Counted from the stretch's first letter, positions 46,947 to 55,509 are shown. The stretch: DNA of 64,000 nt from Vagococcus proximus (GCF_029143285.1 NZ_JAPDSH010000001.1:248001-312000); one strand, 5' to 3'. Program-made: numbers and translations. Notes: generated by a model from the letters alone, not told the origin.

Positions 46947-48227
46947 ATGATGAATAAGATATTAGGCTTTGTAGAAGAAAAATTACTACCACCAATGGCT
47001 TCCTTATCCGAACAAAAACATTTTAGAGCAATTCGTGATGGTATTATTTCAGCAATGCCATTAATTATGATTGGAAGTTTTTTTGTTTTAATGGTTAATT
47101 TTCCGATACCAATGTGGACTGAGTTTATTGCACCGTATGTTCCGAAATTAATGTTACCTTATAGAGTGACCGTTGGAATGATGTCTGTTTATGCAGCTTA
47201 TGGTATGGGGGGCTCATTAGCTAAATCGTATGGAATGGATAGGACATCAGGTGGAGTACTTTCATTGGGCGCATTTATGATGACGATTATCCCTTTCGCT
47301 GCATTTTCAGAAAATGGCGATGCGTTAGGTATGGTTTTACCAATGCAGTATCTTGGTGGAAGTGGTATGTTCACAGCTATCTTATGTATGATTTTTGCAG
47401 TGGAAGTATTACGTTTATTTAAACAAAAAAACTTTACAATAAAATTACCCGAACAAGTACCGGATTCAGTTGCCCGTTCATTTGAAGCGATTTTACCAGG
47501 TCTATTTACAATGACTATCGTTTGGTTAATATGTGGTCTTGGAGGATTTAATATTAATGAAGCTATTATGAAATTATTTTCACCTATCGTTTCAATTGCA
47601 GGTAATAGTTATCTAGGTGTCATTATTCCAGTATTTTTAATCACTCTATTATGGGCAGCAGGTATTCATGGAGATTCTGTAATTGCTTCATTGATTCGAC
47701 CATTATGGTTAGTGTTATTGGATGAAAATATGGCGGCTGTTGCTGATGGTCGTTTAGCTCCTAATGTCGGAGTTGAAGGTTTCTTCGATGTATATATTTG
47801 GATTGGAGGTTCAGGGGGGACTTTAGCATTATGTATTTTATTCATGATGAGTAAGTCTTCGTATATGAAAGAGATAGGTAAATTATCTGTAGTACCTGGT
47901 ATTTTTAATATTAATGAGCCAATTATCTTTGGTGCACCAATTGTTTTAAATCCAATTTTAGCAATACCGTTTATTCTAGGTCCGTTAGTTGCGACTACCG
48001 TAACATACTTTACTTTAAATGCAGGATGGGTTTTAAATACTTCAGTTATTTCACCGTTTGCTGTTCCGGCACCTATTAAGGCGTTTTTAACAACTGGTGG
48101 AGATTGGAAAGGTATTATTTTAGTATTTGTTAATATAGCAATCTATTTTGCAATTTACTATCCGTTTGTAAAATCATATGAGAAAAAAATGTTAGCAGAA
48201 GAAGCAGAAAATGCTGAATTAGCATAA
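46947..48227 (+). CDS. PTS enzyme IIC, lactose/cellobiose family
   Basis: Membrane permease of 426 residues with about ten helices. The family motifs FRAIRDGIISAMPLIMIGS near 26-44 and the NINEPIIFGAP substrate-site segment near 320-330 are present. The open frame begins nine codons earlier, inside the IIA gene, but AAGGAG 11 bases before ATG 46947 supports the later start. The sugar is inferred from context to be a cell-wall disaccharide, most likely MurNAc-GlcNAc, and not a plant glucoside. Confidence 0.9.
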   Translation: MMNKILGFVEEKLLPPMASLSEQKHFRAIRDGIISAMPLIMIGSFFVLMVNFPIPMWTEFIAPYVPKLMLPYRVTVGMMSVYAAYGMGGSLAKSYGMDRTSGGVLSLGAFMMTIIPFAAFSENGDALGMVLPMQYLGGSGMFTAILCMIFAVEVLRLFKQKNFTIKLPEQVPDSVARSFEAILPGLFTMTIVWLICGLGGFNINEAIMKLFSPIVSIAGNSYLGVIIPVFLITLLWAAGIHGDSVIASLIRPLWLVLLDENMAAVADGRLAPNVGVEGFFDVYIWIGGSGGTLALCILFMMSKSSYMKEIGKLSVVPGIFNINEPIIFGAPIVLNPILAIPFILGPLVATTVTYFTLNAGWVLNTSVISPFAVPAPIKAFLTTGGDWKGIILVFVNIAIYFAIYYPFVKSYEKKMLAEEAENAELA

Positions 48228-48243
48228 AAAGGAGCGTATTAAA

Positions 48244-48549
48244 ATGAGAATATTATTTGTTTGTTCACAAGGTATGTCTAGTACTATTGCGGTAAATGCA
48301 TTAAAAAAAGAGGCAGAAAAAAATAATGTAGATATGGAAGTTTTAGCTGTTAGTACTCAAGAATTTCAAGAAGAAGTTAAAAATAATTGGGATATGGCTA
48401 TGGTCGCTCCACAAATAAAGCATCGTTTTAAATTGTTAAAAGGTAATGCAGATGATGCAGGTGTTCCATGTGAACTTATTGAACCTATGGCATATAGTCC
48501 GATGGGCGGTCCAAAATTATTTAAGAAAGTTATGGAAATTATTGGTTAG
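48244..48549 (+). CDS. PTS enzyme IIB, lactose/cellobiose family
   Basis: Phosphocarrier of 101 residues with Cys7 in FVCSQGMSST as the phosphorylation site. It passes phosphate from IIA to the incoming sugar at the IIC. AAAAGGAG precedes the start, 16 bp after the IIC stop. Confidence 0.93.
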   Translation: MRILFVCSQGMSSTIAVNALKKEAEKNNVDMEVLAVSTQEFQEEVKNNWDMAMVAPQIKHRFKLLKGNADDAGVPCELIEPMAYSPMGGPKLFKKVMEIIG

Positions 48550-48566
48550 AGAGTAGGGTGAAGATA

Positions 48567-48833
48567 GTGAGAGTAAAAGTTATTTGTACGGGAAACTTTA
48601 AAGATGGTGGAGCCCGCTATGTTGCACAGAGATTAGCATTAAAAAATAGTATTAAAGGGTTCGCTAAAAAAGAAAATGAATCAACGATGAGCTTAGAGTT
48701 ACAAGGAGATGAAACTTCTGTAAATCAATTATTAGAAACTTTTTCAAAAGGTAATGCATTTTATAGTGTAGAAACAATAGAAAAAGAGTTAATTGATGAA
48801 GTTTCAACAGAAAAATTCTTTTCAATTAAATAA
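48567..48833 (+). CDS. Acylphosphatase-like protein with altered active-site loop
   Basis: An 88-residue protein with the strand-loop-helix pattern of acylphosphatases. Where the family has GxVQGVGFRY the sequence is GNFKDGGARY: the phosphate-binding arginine is kept but the Val-Gln-Gly loop is changed. The catalytic Asn in the usual WVRN is not clear (FAKKEN). The function is unknown; it may have become a binding protein or act on a sugar-linked acyl phosphate. The start is a GTG, at 48567 after AGGGTG or at 48558. It lies 17 bp after IIB, before a terminator. Confidence 0.6.
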   Translation: MRVKVICTGNFKDGGARYVAQRLALKNSIKGFAKKENESTMSLELQGDETSVNQLLETFSKGNAFYSVETIEKELIDEVSTEKFFSIK

Positions 48834-48841
48834 TCAGAATA

Positions 48842-48873
48842 AAAAAACTTAGATAATTTTATCTAAGTTTTTA
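48842..48873 (+). terminator. Internal terminator of the muropeptide cluster
   Basis: Stem AAACTTAGATAA / TTATCTAAGTTT with T tail between the PTS genes and the hydrolase genes. No promoter is clear after it, so it probably attenuates rather than separates the operon. Confidence 0.78.
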
Positions 48874-48891
48874 TTCTAAAAAGGAGTTATT

Positions 48892-49989
48892 ATGAGAAAA
48901 TTAGGAATATCAATTTATCCTGAAAAATCTACTATGAATGAAATGAAAAATTATATAGAGAGTGCAGCAAGAGTTGGCGTATCAAGGATGTTTACTTGCT
49001 TACTATCTATGGACGAGAGAAAAAAAAATGATACAATAAAAAATTTATATGAAATTGTGTCTTTTGCTAAGAAATATAAATTTGAAATTATCATAGATAT
49101 TAATCCTAAAGTACTTGGGATGTTAGGGATAGAATTTAATGATTTAAGTTTTTTTAAAGAACTAAATGTGGATGGAATTCGATTAGATTATGGTTTTGGT
49201 GGTAATGAGGAATCTCTTATGACTTTTAATCCTGAAAATTTAGATATTGAAATTAATATGAGTAATGATACTCATTATATTGAGACAATTATGGATTTTT
49301 ATCCAAATCGTTATAAATTAAGAGGATGTCATAATTTTTATCCGCATAGATATTCGGGATTAAGTATCAGCCATTTTAAATCATGTAGTCACCGTTTTAA
49401 AAAATTTGGATTGAAAACAGCCGCTTTTGTTACAAGTCAAGCAACGAATACATTCGGACCATGGCCTGTAACGGAGGGCTTGCCGACTTTGGAAGCACAC
49501 CGAGACCTACCATTGCTATTACAAATAAAACATTTAATAGCAATGGATGAAGTTGATGATATTATTATTTCTAATTGTTACCCTACAGATGAGGAATTAT
49601 ATAGTTTAAATGAGCTGTCATTGTGCTTGACTACTTTAAACGTTGTATTAGAAAAAAATATACCAGATGTTGAACGTAGCATATTGCTAGATGAACTTCA
49701 TTATAATAGAGGTGATGTTTCTGGAAATATGATTCGTTCTACAGTTAGTAGAGTCAAATATAAAGGGCATAATTTCAGTATATTTAATGTACCAGATATT
49801 ATTAGACGTGGTGATGTTATCGTAGAAAGTAGCTTATATGGGCATTATGCAGGAGAAATGCAAATAGCCTTAACTGATATGGTAAATAGCGGAAAATCAA
49901 ATGTAGTAGGACAAATATCGTCTGAAGAGTTATTCTTGCTAGATGAAGTTAAGCCCTGGAAAAAGTTTAAATTAAAAGAAGCGAAGTGA
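48892..49989 (+). CDS. mupG: DUF871 protein, MupG-like 6-phospho-N-acetylmuramidase
   Basis: A TIM-barrel hydrolase of 365 residues with a C-terminal cyclophilin-like domain. Family-typical segments are the start LGISIYPE, the FDLNPKV-type IDINPKVL near 62-69, RLDYGFGG near 97-104 and HNFYPHRYSGLS near 145-156. MupG of Staphylococcus splits MurNAc 6-phosphate-GlcNAc inside the cell. Here it follows PTS genes and precedes namZ- and murQ-like genes, consistent with this reaction. No signal peptide is present. AAAAAGGAG precedes the ATG. Confidence 0.85.
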   Translation: MRKLGISIYPEKSTMNEMKNYIESAARVGVSRMFTCLLSMDERKKNDTIKNLYEIVSFAKKYKFEIIIDINPKVLGMLGIEFNDLSFFKELNVDGIRLDYGFGGNEESLMTFNPENLDIEINMSNDTHYIETIMDFYPNRYKLRGCHNFYPHRYSGLSISHFKSCSHRFKKFGLKTAAFVTSQATNTFGPWPVTEGLPTLEAHRDLPLLLQIKHLIAMDEVDDIIISNCYPTDEELYSLNELSLCLTTLNVVLEKNIPDVERSILLDELHYNRGDVSGNMIRSTVSRVKYKGHNFSIFNVPDIIRRGDVIVESSLYGHYAGEMQIALTDMVNSGKSNVVGQISSEELFLLDEVKPWKKFKLKEAK

Positions 49990-49993
49990 TTAA

Positions 49994-51112
49994 ATGCTAG
50001 TAAATGTCAAAAATGGAGTTGACCGGTTAAATGAATTTGAAGAAATATTCAGAAATAAAAAAATTGGTTTAATAACAAATATCACTGGTATGACTAAAAG
50101 TTTTATCTCCACGGTTGATGCTTTAGATGATTATGGGGACGTTAAAGTCTTATTTGCTCCCGAGCATGGGGTTAGAGGCGATAAACAAGCTGGTGAAGTT
50201 CTGGGTAGCTATTATGACAGTTTTTATAAAAAAGATGTCATAAGTTTGTATGGTGATAAAAAGGCACCAAGTATTGAGGAAATCAAAAATTTAGATCTTT
50301 TAGTATATGACATTCAAGATATTGGGACACGATATTATACTTTTATTTATACGATGTATCTATCAATGAAAGCTTGTGAAAATGCTGGAATTAAATTTAT
50401 TATTCTAGATAGGCCTGATATATTCGGGGGGGAGCAAGTGTCTGGAAATATGATTAATCCACAGTTATTCTCATTTGTTGGTGATTTACCACTGCCTAAT
50501 CAGTACGGAATGACTGTGGGAGAGTTAGCGTTATTTACCAGGAAAGAATTAAATATTACTGTTGATTTACAAGTTATAAAGATGGTGGGGTGGTACAGGG
50601 GGCTAGCTTTTTCAGAAACAGATCTTCCATGGATTGCTCCATCACCAAATATTCCGACAGTTGAAACGGCTAAGTATTATGTTGGGACATGTCTTTTTGA
50701 AGGAACTAATTTATCAGAAGGGCGAGGAACGACACTGCCATTTGAGCAAGTAGGCGCCCCTTGGTTGGATAACGATGGTTTATGTAAAGAATTAAATACA
50801 ATTTTTAAAAACGAATGTATCCATTTTCAACCTGTATTTTTTACACCCACTTTTTCTAAGTATAAGAATCAGCTTTGTGCGGGGATAAAATTATATGTTG
50901 AGGACTTTTTTCAAGTAGACATAATTGAAATTGTAATAGAGGTAATTAAGCTAATTAGTTTAAAACATGATGAATTCAAAATAAATATTCCTTTCGAAAA
51001 TTCCAAACACCTATTTTATGAGCATTTATCTGGTTATTTTTTAGATGAGATTCCGAAAAAGAATCTAAGTGAGTTTAATAAGAAAAGGGAACATATTTTG
51101 CTCTATAAGTAA
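49994..51112 (+). CDS. namZ: DUF1343 protein, NamZ-like exo-N-acetylmuramidase without signal peptide
   Basis: A 372-residue member of the family of Bacillus NamZ, which removes MurNAc from the non-reducing end of peptidoglycan fragments. Conserved segments are KIGLITNITG near 24-33, FAPEHGVRGD near 54-63, DIQDIGTRYYTF near 101-112 and the FEGTNLSEGRGT motif near 230-241. Bacillus NamZ is secreted, but this protein starts directly with LVNVKNGVDRL and has no signal peptide, so it should act in the cytoplasm. It begins four bases after the mupG stop. Confidence 0.85.
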   Translation: MLVNVKNGVDRLNEFEEIFRNKKIGLITNITGMTKSFISTVDALDDYGDVKVLFAPEHGVRGDKQAGEVLGSYYDSFYKKDVISLYGDKKAPSIEEIKNLDLLVYDIQDIGTRYYTFIYTMYLSMKACENAGIKFIILDRPDIFGGEQVSGNMINPQLFSFVGDLPLPNQYGMTVGELALFTRKELNITVDLQVIKMVGWYRGLAFSETDLPWIAPSPNIPTVETAKYYVGTCLFEGTNLSEGRGTTLPFEQVGAPWLDNDGLCKELNTIFKNECIHFQPVFFTPTFSKYKNQLCAGIKLYVEDFFQVDIIEIVIEVIKLISLKHDEFKINIPFENSKHLFYEHLSGYFLDEIPKKNLSEFNKKREHILLYK

Positions 51113-51126
51113 AGGTGGTATATAAA

Positions 51127-52278
51127 ATGGAGATTAGAAAAATCAAAAAAAGTGAAAAAAATCAAATGGTGACTTTGAGAGATTATTGTTTTAGTAAAAA
51201 ATATAATAATGCTAAACTTTTAGATTATAAATATTGGACTCAAATTAGTGAGTGTATAGGGTTGTTTGATGGAGATAAACTAGGTGGACAATTGATCATA
51301 TTGCCATTGAGAATGAATCTTTATGGAAGAGACTGTCGATTTGGTGGTATAGGTTTTGTTGGACTATATCCAGAATATCGTTCTGGTGGTTATATGAAAA
51401 AAATTATTATAAAATCTTTAGAAACTATGAGAGAAAATGGACAGCTTCTTTCTATATTAGGACCATTTTCAATTTCATATTACAGAAAAATGGGTTGGGA
51501 AATATTGTATGATGTAGTCTCTTATGAAGTTAATATGTCTGATTTTCCAAGGTTTGATAAAATACTAAATCTACATTTTGAACGTTTTGATTTTAATAAT
51601 ATAGATATATCGAATGTAAAAGAAATACATAATAGAGCAGTTCAAAAAAATAATGGTTGGATGTATCGTACAGAGGATTGGTGGAAGCGTCTAGAGTCAA
51701 GAGAACCAGATTCTATGTTTGCAGTATTTGAAAAAGGATATTTAAGATATAACAAAGAAGGTACATCATTTATAATAAATGATTTTGTTTTTCTTGATTC
51801 AGAAACTGAAAAGAATTTATACAATTTTATTTCATTACATCGATCAAATTTCTTTGTTGTTAAAGGAGTAACTTCAATAGATAGTAGTATGAGTTATCGC
51901 CTTTCAAACACTCAAGCGATTCGTTCATTAGGGAATAATGTTATGGCTCGCATTGTTGATGTTGAAAAATATATAAGTTTTCTTGAAAAAAAAATAGATA
52001 GCCCGCTATATATTAAAGTAACTGATCAATTGTGTTCTTGGAATAACAAAATATTTTTATTAGATAAAGATAATATAGAAGTCGTAGATATTTTAAATAT
52101 AGAAGACCAAGATAGTTGGGTGAAGGTTGATATTGCGACGCTAAGTGCCAGTATTTTAGGATATTTTAAAATGAATAAAATGGAATCGCTTGATCTAATT
52201 AGAGGATCTCAAAGTGGTAAATTATTATATGAAAAACTTATACCAAAAGATACGACAATAATGTTTGAGCATTTTTAA
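51127..52278 (+). CDS. Eis-like GNAT acetyltransferase
   Basis: A 383-residue acetyltransferase with the Eis layout: two GNAT-like halves and a C-terminal sterol-carrier-like part. The acetyl-CoA site is in VGLYPEYRSGGYMKK (near 78-92), and GPFSISYYRKMGWE near 112-125 is typical. The start at 51127 follows AAAGGTGG; the open frame begins four codons earlier at GTG. In this cluster it may acetylate an amino sugar or muropeptide amine such as de-N-acetylated glucosamine; this is inference. It lies between namZ and murQ. Confidence 0.75.
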   Translation: MEIRKIKKSEKNQMVTLRDYCFSKKYNNAKLLDYKYWTQISECIGLFDGDKLGGQLIILPLRMNLYGRDCRFGGIGFVGLYPEYRSGGYMKKIIIKSLETMRENGQLLSILGPFSISYYRKMGWEILYDVVSYEVNMSDFPRFDKILNLHFERFDFNNIDISNVKEIHNRAVQKNNGWMYRTEDWWKRLESREPDSMFAVFEKGYLRYNKEGTSFIINDFVFLDSETEKNLYNFISLHRSNFFVVKGVTSIDSSMSYRLSNTQAIRSLGNNVMARIVDVEKYISFLEKKIDSPLYIKVTDQLCSWNNKIFLLDKDNIEVVDILNIEDQDSWVKVDIATLSASILGYFKMNKMESLDLIRGSQSGKLLYEKLIPKDTTIMFEHF

Positions 52279-52310
52279 ATAAGATTTGATGGAAAGAAGA
52301 GGATCAGGGA

Positions 52311-53201
52311 ATGGATTTGAAAAGTCTTACAACGGAACAACAAAACCAAAACTCAATGAATTTGGACAGTTTGAGTGTTAGAGAAATTCTTGAGTTGATG
52401 AATGAAGAGACTAAAAATATACCACTAGCAATTGACTCAGAAATACCTGGGATTGTAAAAATAATCAACGCAACAATTGACTCACTGAATAAAGGGGGAC
52501 GCTTAATTTATTTAGGTGCAGGGACTTCAGGAAGATTAGGGATACTAGATGCGGTAGAATGTGTTCCTACATTTAGTACAGACCCTGATATGGTACAAGG
52601 AATTATAGCTGGTGGAGAGGCAGCTATGATGCTAGCTGTTGAAGGTGCGGAGGATTCTAAGGAACTAGGTCGCCAAGATTTAATTGACCGTAATTTATCA
52701 AAAGATGATGTTGTTGTAGGAATAGCAGCGAGTGGCCGTACACCATATGTCATAGGCGGCTTAGAATATGCTAATGAAATAGGAGCTACTACTGCAAGTG
52801 TGTGCTGTAATAAAAATGCAGAAATTTCTAAGTATGCAACTTTTTCTACTGAAATTGACGCAGGACCAGAGGTTTTAACAGGTTCTACACGTTTGAAAGC
52901 GGGAACAAGTCAAAAGCTTGTTTTAAATATGATCTCAACAGCTTCAATGATAGGTATTGGTAAAACTTATAAGAATCTAATGGTTGATGTTAAACCAACG
53001 AATCAGAAATTAATTGAAAGAGCGAAAGGGATAGTCATGACAGCTGCTGAATGTGATTATGAAACAGCGGAATCTGCATTGCAAAAAACTGAAGGTAATG
53101 TAAAAGTTGCTATTGTTATGGTATTGTGTCATATCGATGTTTTCGAAGCCAAAGAACTGCTGAAAAAGTCTGATGGTTTCATCAGTAAAATTGTCAATTA
53201 A
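52311..53201 (+). CDS. murQ: N-acetylmuramic acid 6-phosphate etherase
   Basis: Cleaves the lactyl ether of MurNAc 6-phosphate to GlcNAc 6-phosphate and D-lactate. The 296 residues have a SIS domain with GAGTSGRLG near 69-77 and the catalytic Glu83 and Glu114, in the same positions as in E. coli MurQ. A C-terminal UBA-like helical end (TAAECDYETAESALQ) is typical. It is the last gene of the cluster and the firmest evidence that the cluster handles MurNAc. Confidence 0.97.
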   Translation: MDLKSLTTEQQNQNSMNLDSLSVREILELMNEETKNIPLAIDSEIPGIVKIINATIDSLNKGGRLIYLGAGTSGRLGILDAVECVPTFSTDPDMVQGIIAGGEAAMMLAVEGAEDSKELGRQDLIDRNLSKDDVVVGIAASGRTPYVIGGLEYANEIGATTASVCCNKNAEISKYATFSTEIDAGPEVLTGSTRLKAGTSQKLVLNMISTASMIGIGKTYKNLMVDVKPTNQKLIERAKGIVMTAAECDYETAESALQKTEGNVKVAIVMVLCHIDVFEAKELLKKSDGFISKIVN

Positions 53202-53222
53202 AAAATACTGAATGAGATTATA

Positions 53223-53257
53223 AAAACAGTCCTATCATTATTGTTAGGGCTGTTTTA
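53223..53257 (+). terminator. Terminator after murQ
   Basis: Stem AAAACAGTCCTA / TAGGGCTGTTTT (one G-U pair) with a T-rich tail. Confidence 0.85.
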
Positions 53258-53344
53258 TTGTATTTTTTTAATCGTAAATAGAATATTAAATCATATGAGT
53301 GGTATTAAAGTTATATTAAAAAAATTACTTGTTGTCTATACAAA

Positions 53345-53467
53345 CGAAAAAGCACTAAGATGGTTGCCCATCCTAGTGCTTTTAATCTTGCCTCTAACAC
53401 ACCTTCCACAAAGTATTACCGTTAGAGGGGGGACTCCCACTGCGAGTCCCGTGTCGCCTCATCGCAT
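53345..53467 (-). ncRNA. Structured small RNA candidate, minus strand
   Basis: Read on the minus strand: an extended -10 TGTTATACT (53474-53482), a hairpin GGGACTC/GAGTCCC, a second stem CCTCTAAC/GTTAGAGG, and a strong terminator stem AAAGCACTAGGATGG / CCATCTTAGTGCTTT (53349-53382) followed by TTTTTCGTTT. The transcript would be about 120 nt with no convincing peptide. The terminator and the GTGTTAGAGG segment recall antisense RNAs found with small holin-like type I toxins in Lactobacillales, but no toxin peptide is seen. A plus-strand open frame across it is probably not real. Confidence 0.55.
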
Positions 53468-53511
53468 GTTGAAAGTATAACACATTAGGTTAGGGAATAC
53501 TAGCTAGTTTT

Positions 53512-54282
53512 TTAAAGCGTAACTTGAATAAGTTGAATGTTATATTTTTCAAGTTGATTGATATAAATATTAGGTAAGTATGAATCAGTAATAATGTAGT
53601 CGAAATCTTTAATATTAGCGAAATGGTCTTCCGATTCTTTCCCAAATTTACGATAGTCAGCCAATAGTATTTTAGTACGGGTTGTGTGTTTAACCATTGT
53701 TTCATTAATTTTACTTTCAGTCATAACCGATGAAAAAACATGACCTGTTTCTAGTGATATTCCATAACACCCTACGATACATACTTGTGCAAATTTAGTT
53801 TCTAATAGTTTTATTGCATCTAATCCTGTAAGGGATTTTTTATTTGGCCTAAGTGTTCCACCTGTCAAAATTATTTTTTTATTAGTATCTAGATCGAGTT
53901 TAAAGATGTGCATATTATTCGTGATAATTGTATTGGAGTGATGATTAAGGTAATTTAATGATTTTAAAGCAGTGGAGCTGCTGTTAATAAAGACAGTATC
54001 CTCATTTTTGATAAGTGAGGAAGAGAATTTAGCGATTTCTTCTTTAATTTTTGTAGGACCAAAACTATCGAAGTTTGGTGAATAGTCAGGATTAAAGTAA
54101 ACGTATCCATATTTTTTTACTAAAGCCTCTTTTTCGTGTAGTTCATTGATATCTCGTCTAACTGTATTAATAGAACAGTCAAGTAGGAGTGAAAGTTGGT
54201 GAGGAGTCATTTTATCATTTATTTTTAAAAGGTTAATCAATTTATTTTGACGATTTAAAATATGTTCTGTTGTATTTTTCAT
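53512..54282 (-). CDS. DeoR family regulator, likely of the ula operon
   Basis: Transcription regulator of 256 residues. The helix-turn-helix lies at about 25-50 (CSINTVRRDI); the sensing domain has NSSSTALKSL and a C-terminal DYRKFGKES. The start at 54282 follows AGGAGATG; the longer frame includes that site. It is divergent from the ascorbate operon and shares its control region, so it is the probable UlaR-like regulator, which in enteric bacteria responds to ascorbate 6-phosphate. Confidence 0.86.
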   Translation of the reverse strand: MKNTTEHILNRQNKLINLLKINDKMTPHQLSLLLDCSINTVRRDINELHEKEALVKKYGYVYFNPDYSPNFDSFGPTKIKEEIAKFSSSLIKNEDTVFINSSSTALKSLNYLNHHSNTIITNNMHIFKLDLDTNKKIILTGGTLRPNKKSLTGLDAIKLLETKFAQVCIVGCYGISLETGHVFSSVMTESKINETMVKHTTRTKILLADYRKFGKESEDHFANIKDFDYIITDSYLPNIYINQLEKYNIQLIQVTL

Positions 54283-54321
54283 AAGACATCTCCTGTTCAA
54301 AAAACGTTAAACTGTTAACAA

Positions 54322-54401
54322 AACCATAAAACAACCATAAAAAACTCGTAAAACACTTTTTATTATAAAGAAAAACCATATAATTGGCAACCGCTTTCAA
54401 T
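54322..54401. promoter_or_regulatory. Divergent control region: DeoR operator repeats and cre
   Basis: Direct repeats AACCATAAAA at 54322 and 54333 (11 bp apart) and AACCATATAA at 54374. The last overlaps TATAAT (54379-54384), the likely ulaG -10. A cre-like TTGGCAACCGCTTTCAAT (54384-54401) covers the presumed transcript start. This suggests control by both the DeoR protein and CcpA. Confidence 0.6.
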
Positions 54402-54447
54402 GTTTTCGGTAGATAATAGAGTCAGTTAAGAGAGGAGACGATATCAA

Positions 54448-55509
54448 ATGAGTATTGAGAATATTACAAAAGAAGGTTGGATGAATTCAGTTTTTCCGGA
54501 ATGGGGAACATGGCTAAACGAAGAAATTGAAGAAACTGAAGTTCCAGAAGGTAATGTGAGTATGTGGTGGTTAGGTTGTACCGGAATTTGGATTAAATCA
54601 CATGAGGGAACAAATATCTTATGTGATTTGTGGACTGGAACAGGTAAACGATCACATGGTGCAGGAAATATGAAAAAAGGTCATCAAATGATGAGAATGA
54701 GTGGCTGTCAAGAGTTGCAGCCTAATTTAAGGGTTCAACCTTTCGTGATTGATCCATTTGAAATTAAGGATGTAGATGCTTTGGTGGTAACGCATATTCA
54801 TTCAGATCATTTAGATATAAATACAGCGGCTTGTGTTCATCATAATTGTCCAAAAGCGAAGTTTATTGGACCTCAAGAAGTAGTTAATACTTGGTTAGAA
54901 TGGGGAGTTCCAAAAGAAAAAACAATCGTTGTGAAACCGGGAGATTCAGTAAAAGTAAACTCAATTACAGTTAAGGCATTAGAAGCATTTGATAGAACTG
55001 CACTTGTAACCTGTAATGATCCTGAAGAAATATTAAAAGGTAAAATGCCTCAAGATATGGATGAAATTGCAGTGAACTATTTATTTGAAACATCTGGTGG
55101 AAATATCTATCATGCAGGTGATTCACATTACTCTAATAAATTCGCTCAACACGGAAATGATTATAAAATTGATGTTGCGCTAGGAGCTTATGGAGAAAAC
55201 CCAAGAGGTATTACAGATAAATTAACCTCTATTGATATTTTACGAATGGCAGAATCTTTAAATACGGAAGTTGTTATTCCTGTTCATCATGATATTTGGG
55301 CTAATTTTATGGCAGATCCAAATGAAATTGTGATGTTATGGCAATTTAAAAAAGAACGATTAAACTACAAATTTAACCCAATGATTTGGCAAGTCGGAGG
55401 TAAATTTACTTATCCTCAAGATAAAGGTGTTATTCATTACCATCATTACAGAGGATTTAGAGATGTCTTTTCAACAGATAATGATACACCGTTCCCATCA
55501 TTCTTATAA
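54448..55509 (+). CDS. ulaG: L-ascorbate 6-phosphate lactonase
   Basis: Metallo-beta-lactamase-fold hydrolase of 353 residues that opens the lactone of ascorbate 6-phosphate. The metal motif THIHSDHLD is near 112-120, and further histidines lie in YHAGDSHYS and PVHHDIW. The length and the [12 protein letters not shown] start match UlaG. It heads the operon ulaG-C-A-B-D-E-F, with GAGAGGAG upstream. Confidence 0.96.
   Translation: MSIENITKEGWMNSVFPEWGTWLNEEIEETEVPEGNVSMWWLGCTGIWIKSHEGTNILCDLWTGTGKRSHGAGNMKKGHQMMRMSGCQELQPNLRVQPFVIDPFEIKDVDALVVTHIHSDHLDINTAACVHHNCPKAKFIGPQEVVNTWLEWGVPKEKTIVVKPGDSVKVNSITVKALEAFDRTALVTCNDPEEILKGKMPQDMDEIAVNYLFETSGGNIYHAGDSHYSNKFAQHGNDYKIDVALGAYGENPRGITDKLTSIDILRMAESLNTEVVIPVHHDIWANFMADPNEIVMLWQFKKERLNYKFNPMIWQVGGKFTYPQDKGVIHYHHYRGFRDVFSTDNDTPFPSFL

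Noticed and set aside
53341-53390. CRISPR tracrRNA or repeat-like structure
   Set aside because: The hairpin recalls a tracrRNA end, but there are no cas genes, no repeat array and no anti-repeat.
53241-53480. Plus-strand open frame of 79 codons after murQ
   Set aside because: It crosses the murQ terminator and the hairpins of the small RNA and has no ribosome site or family resemblance.
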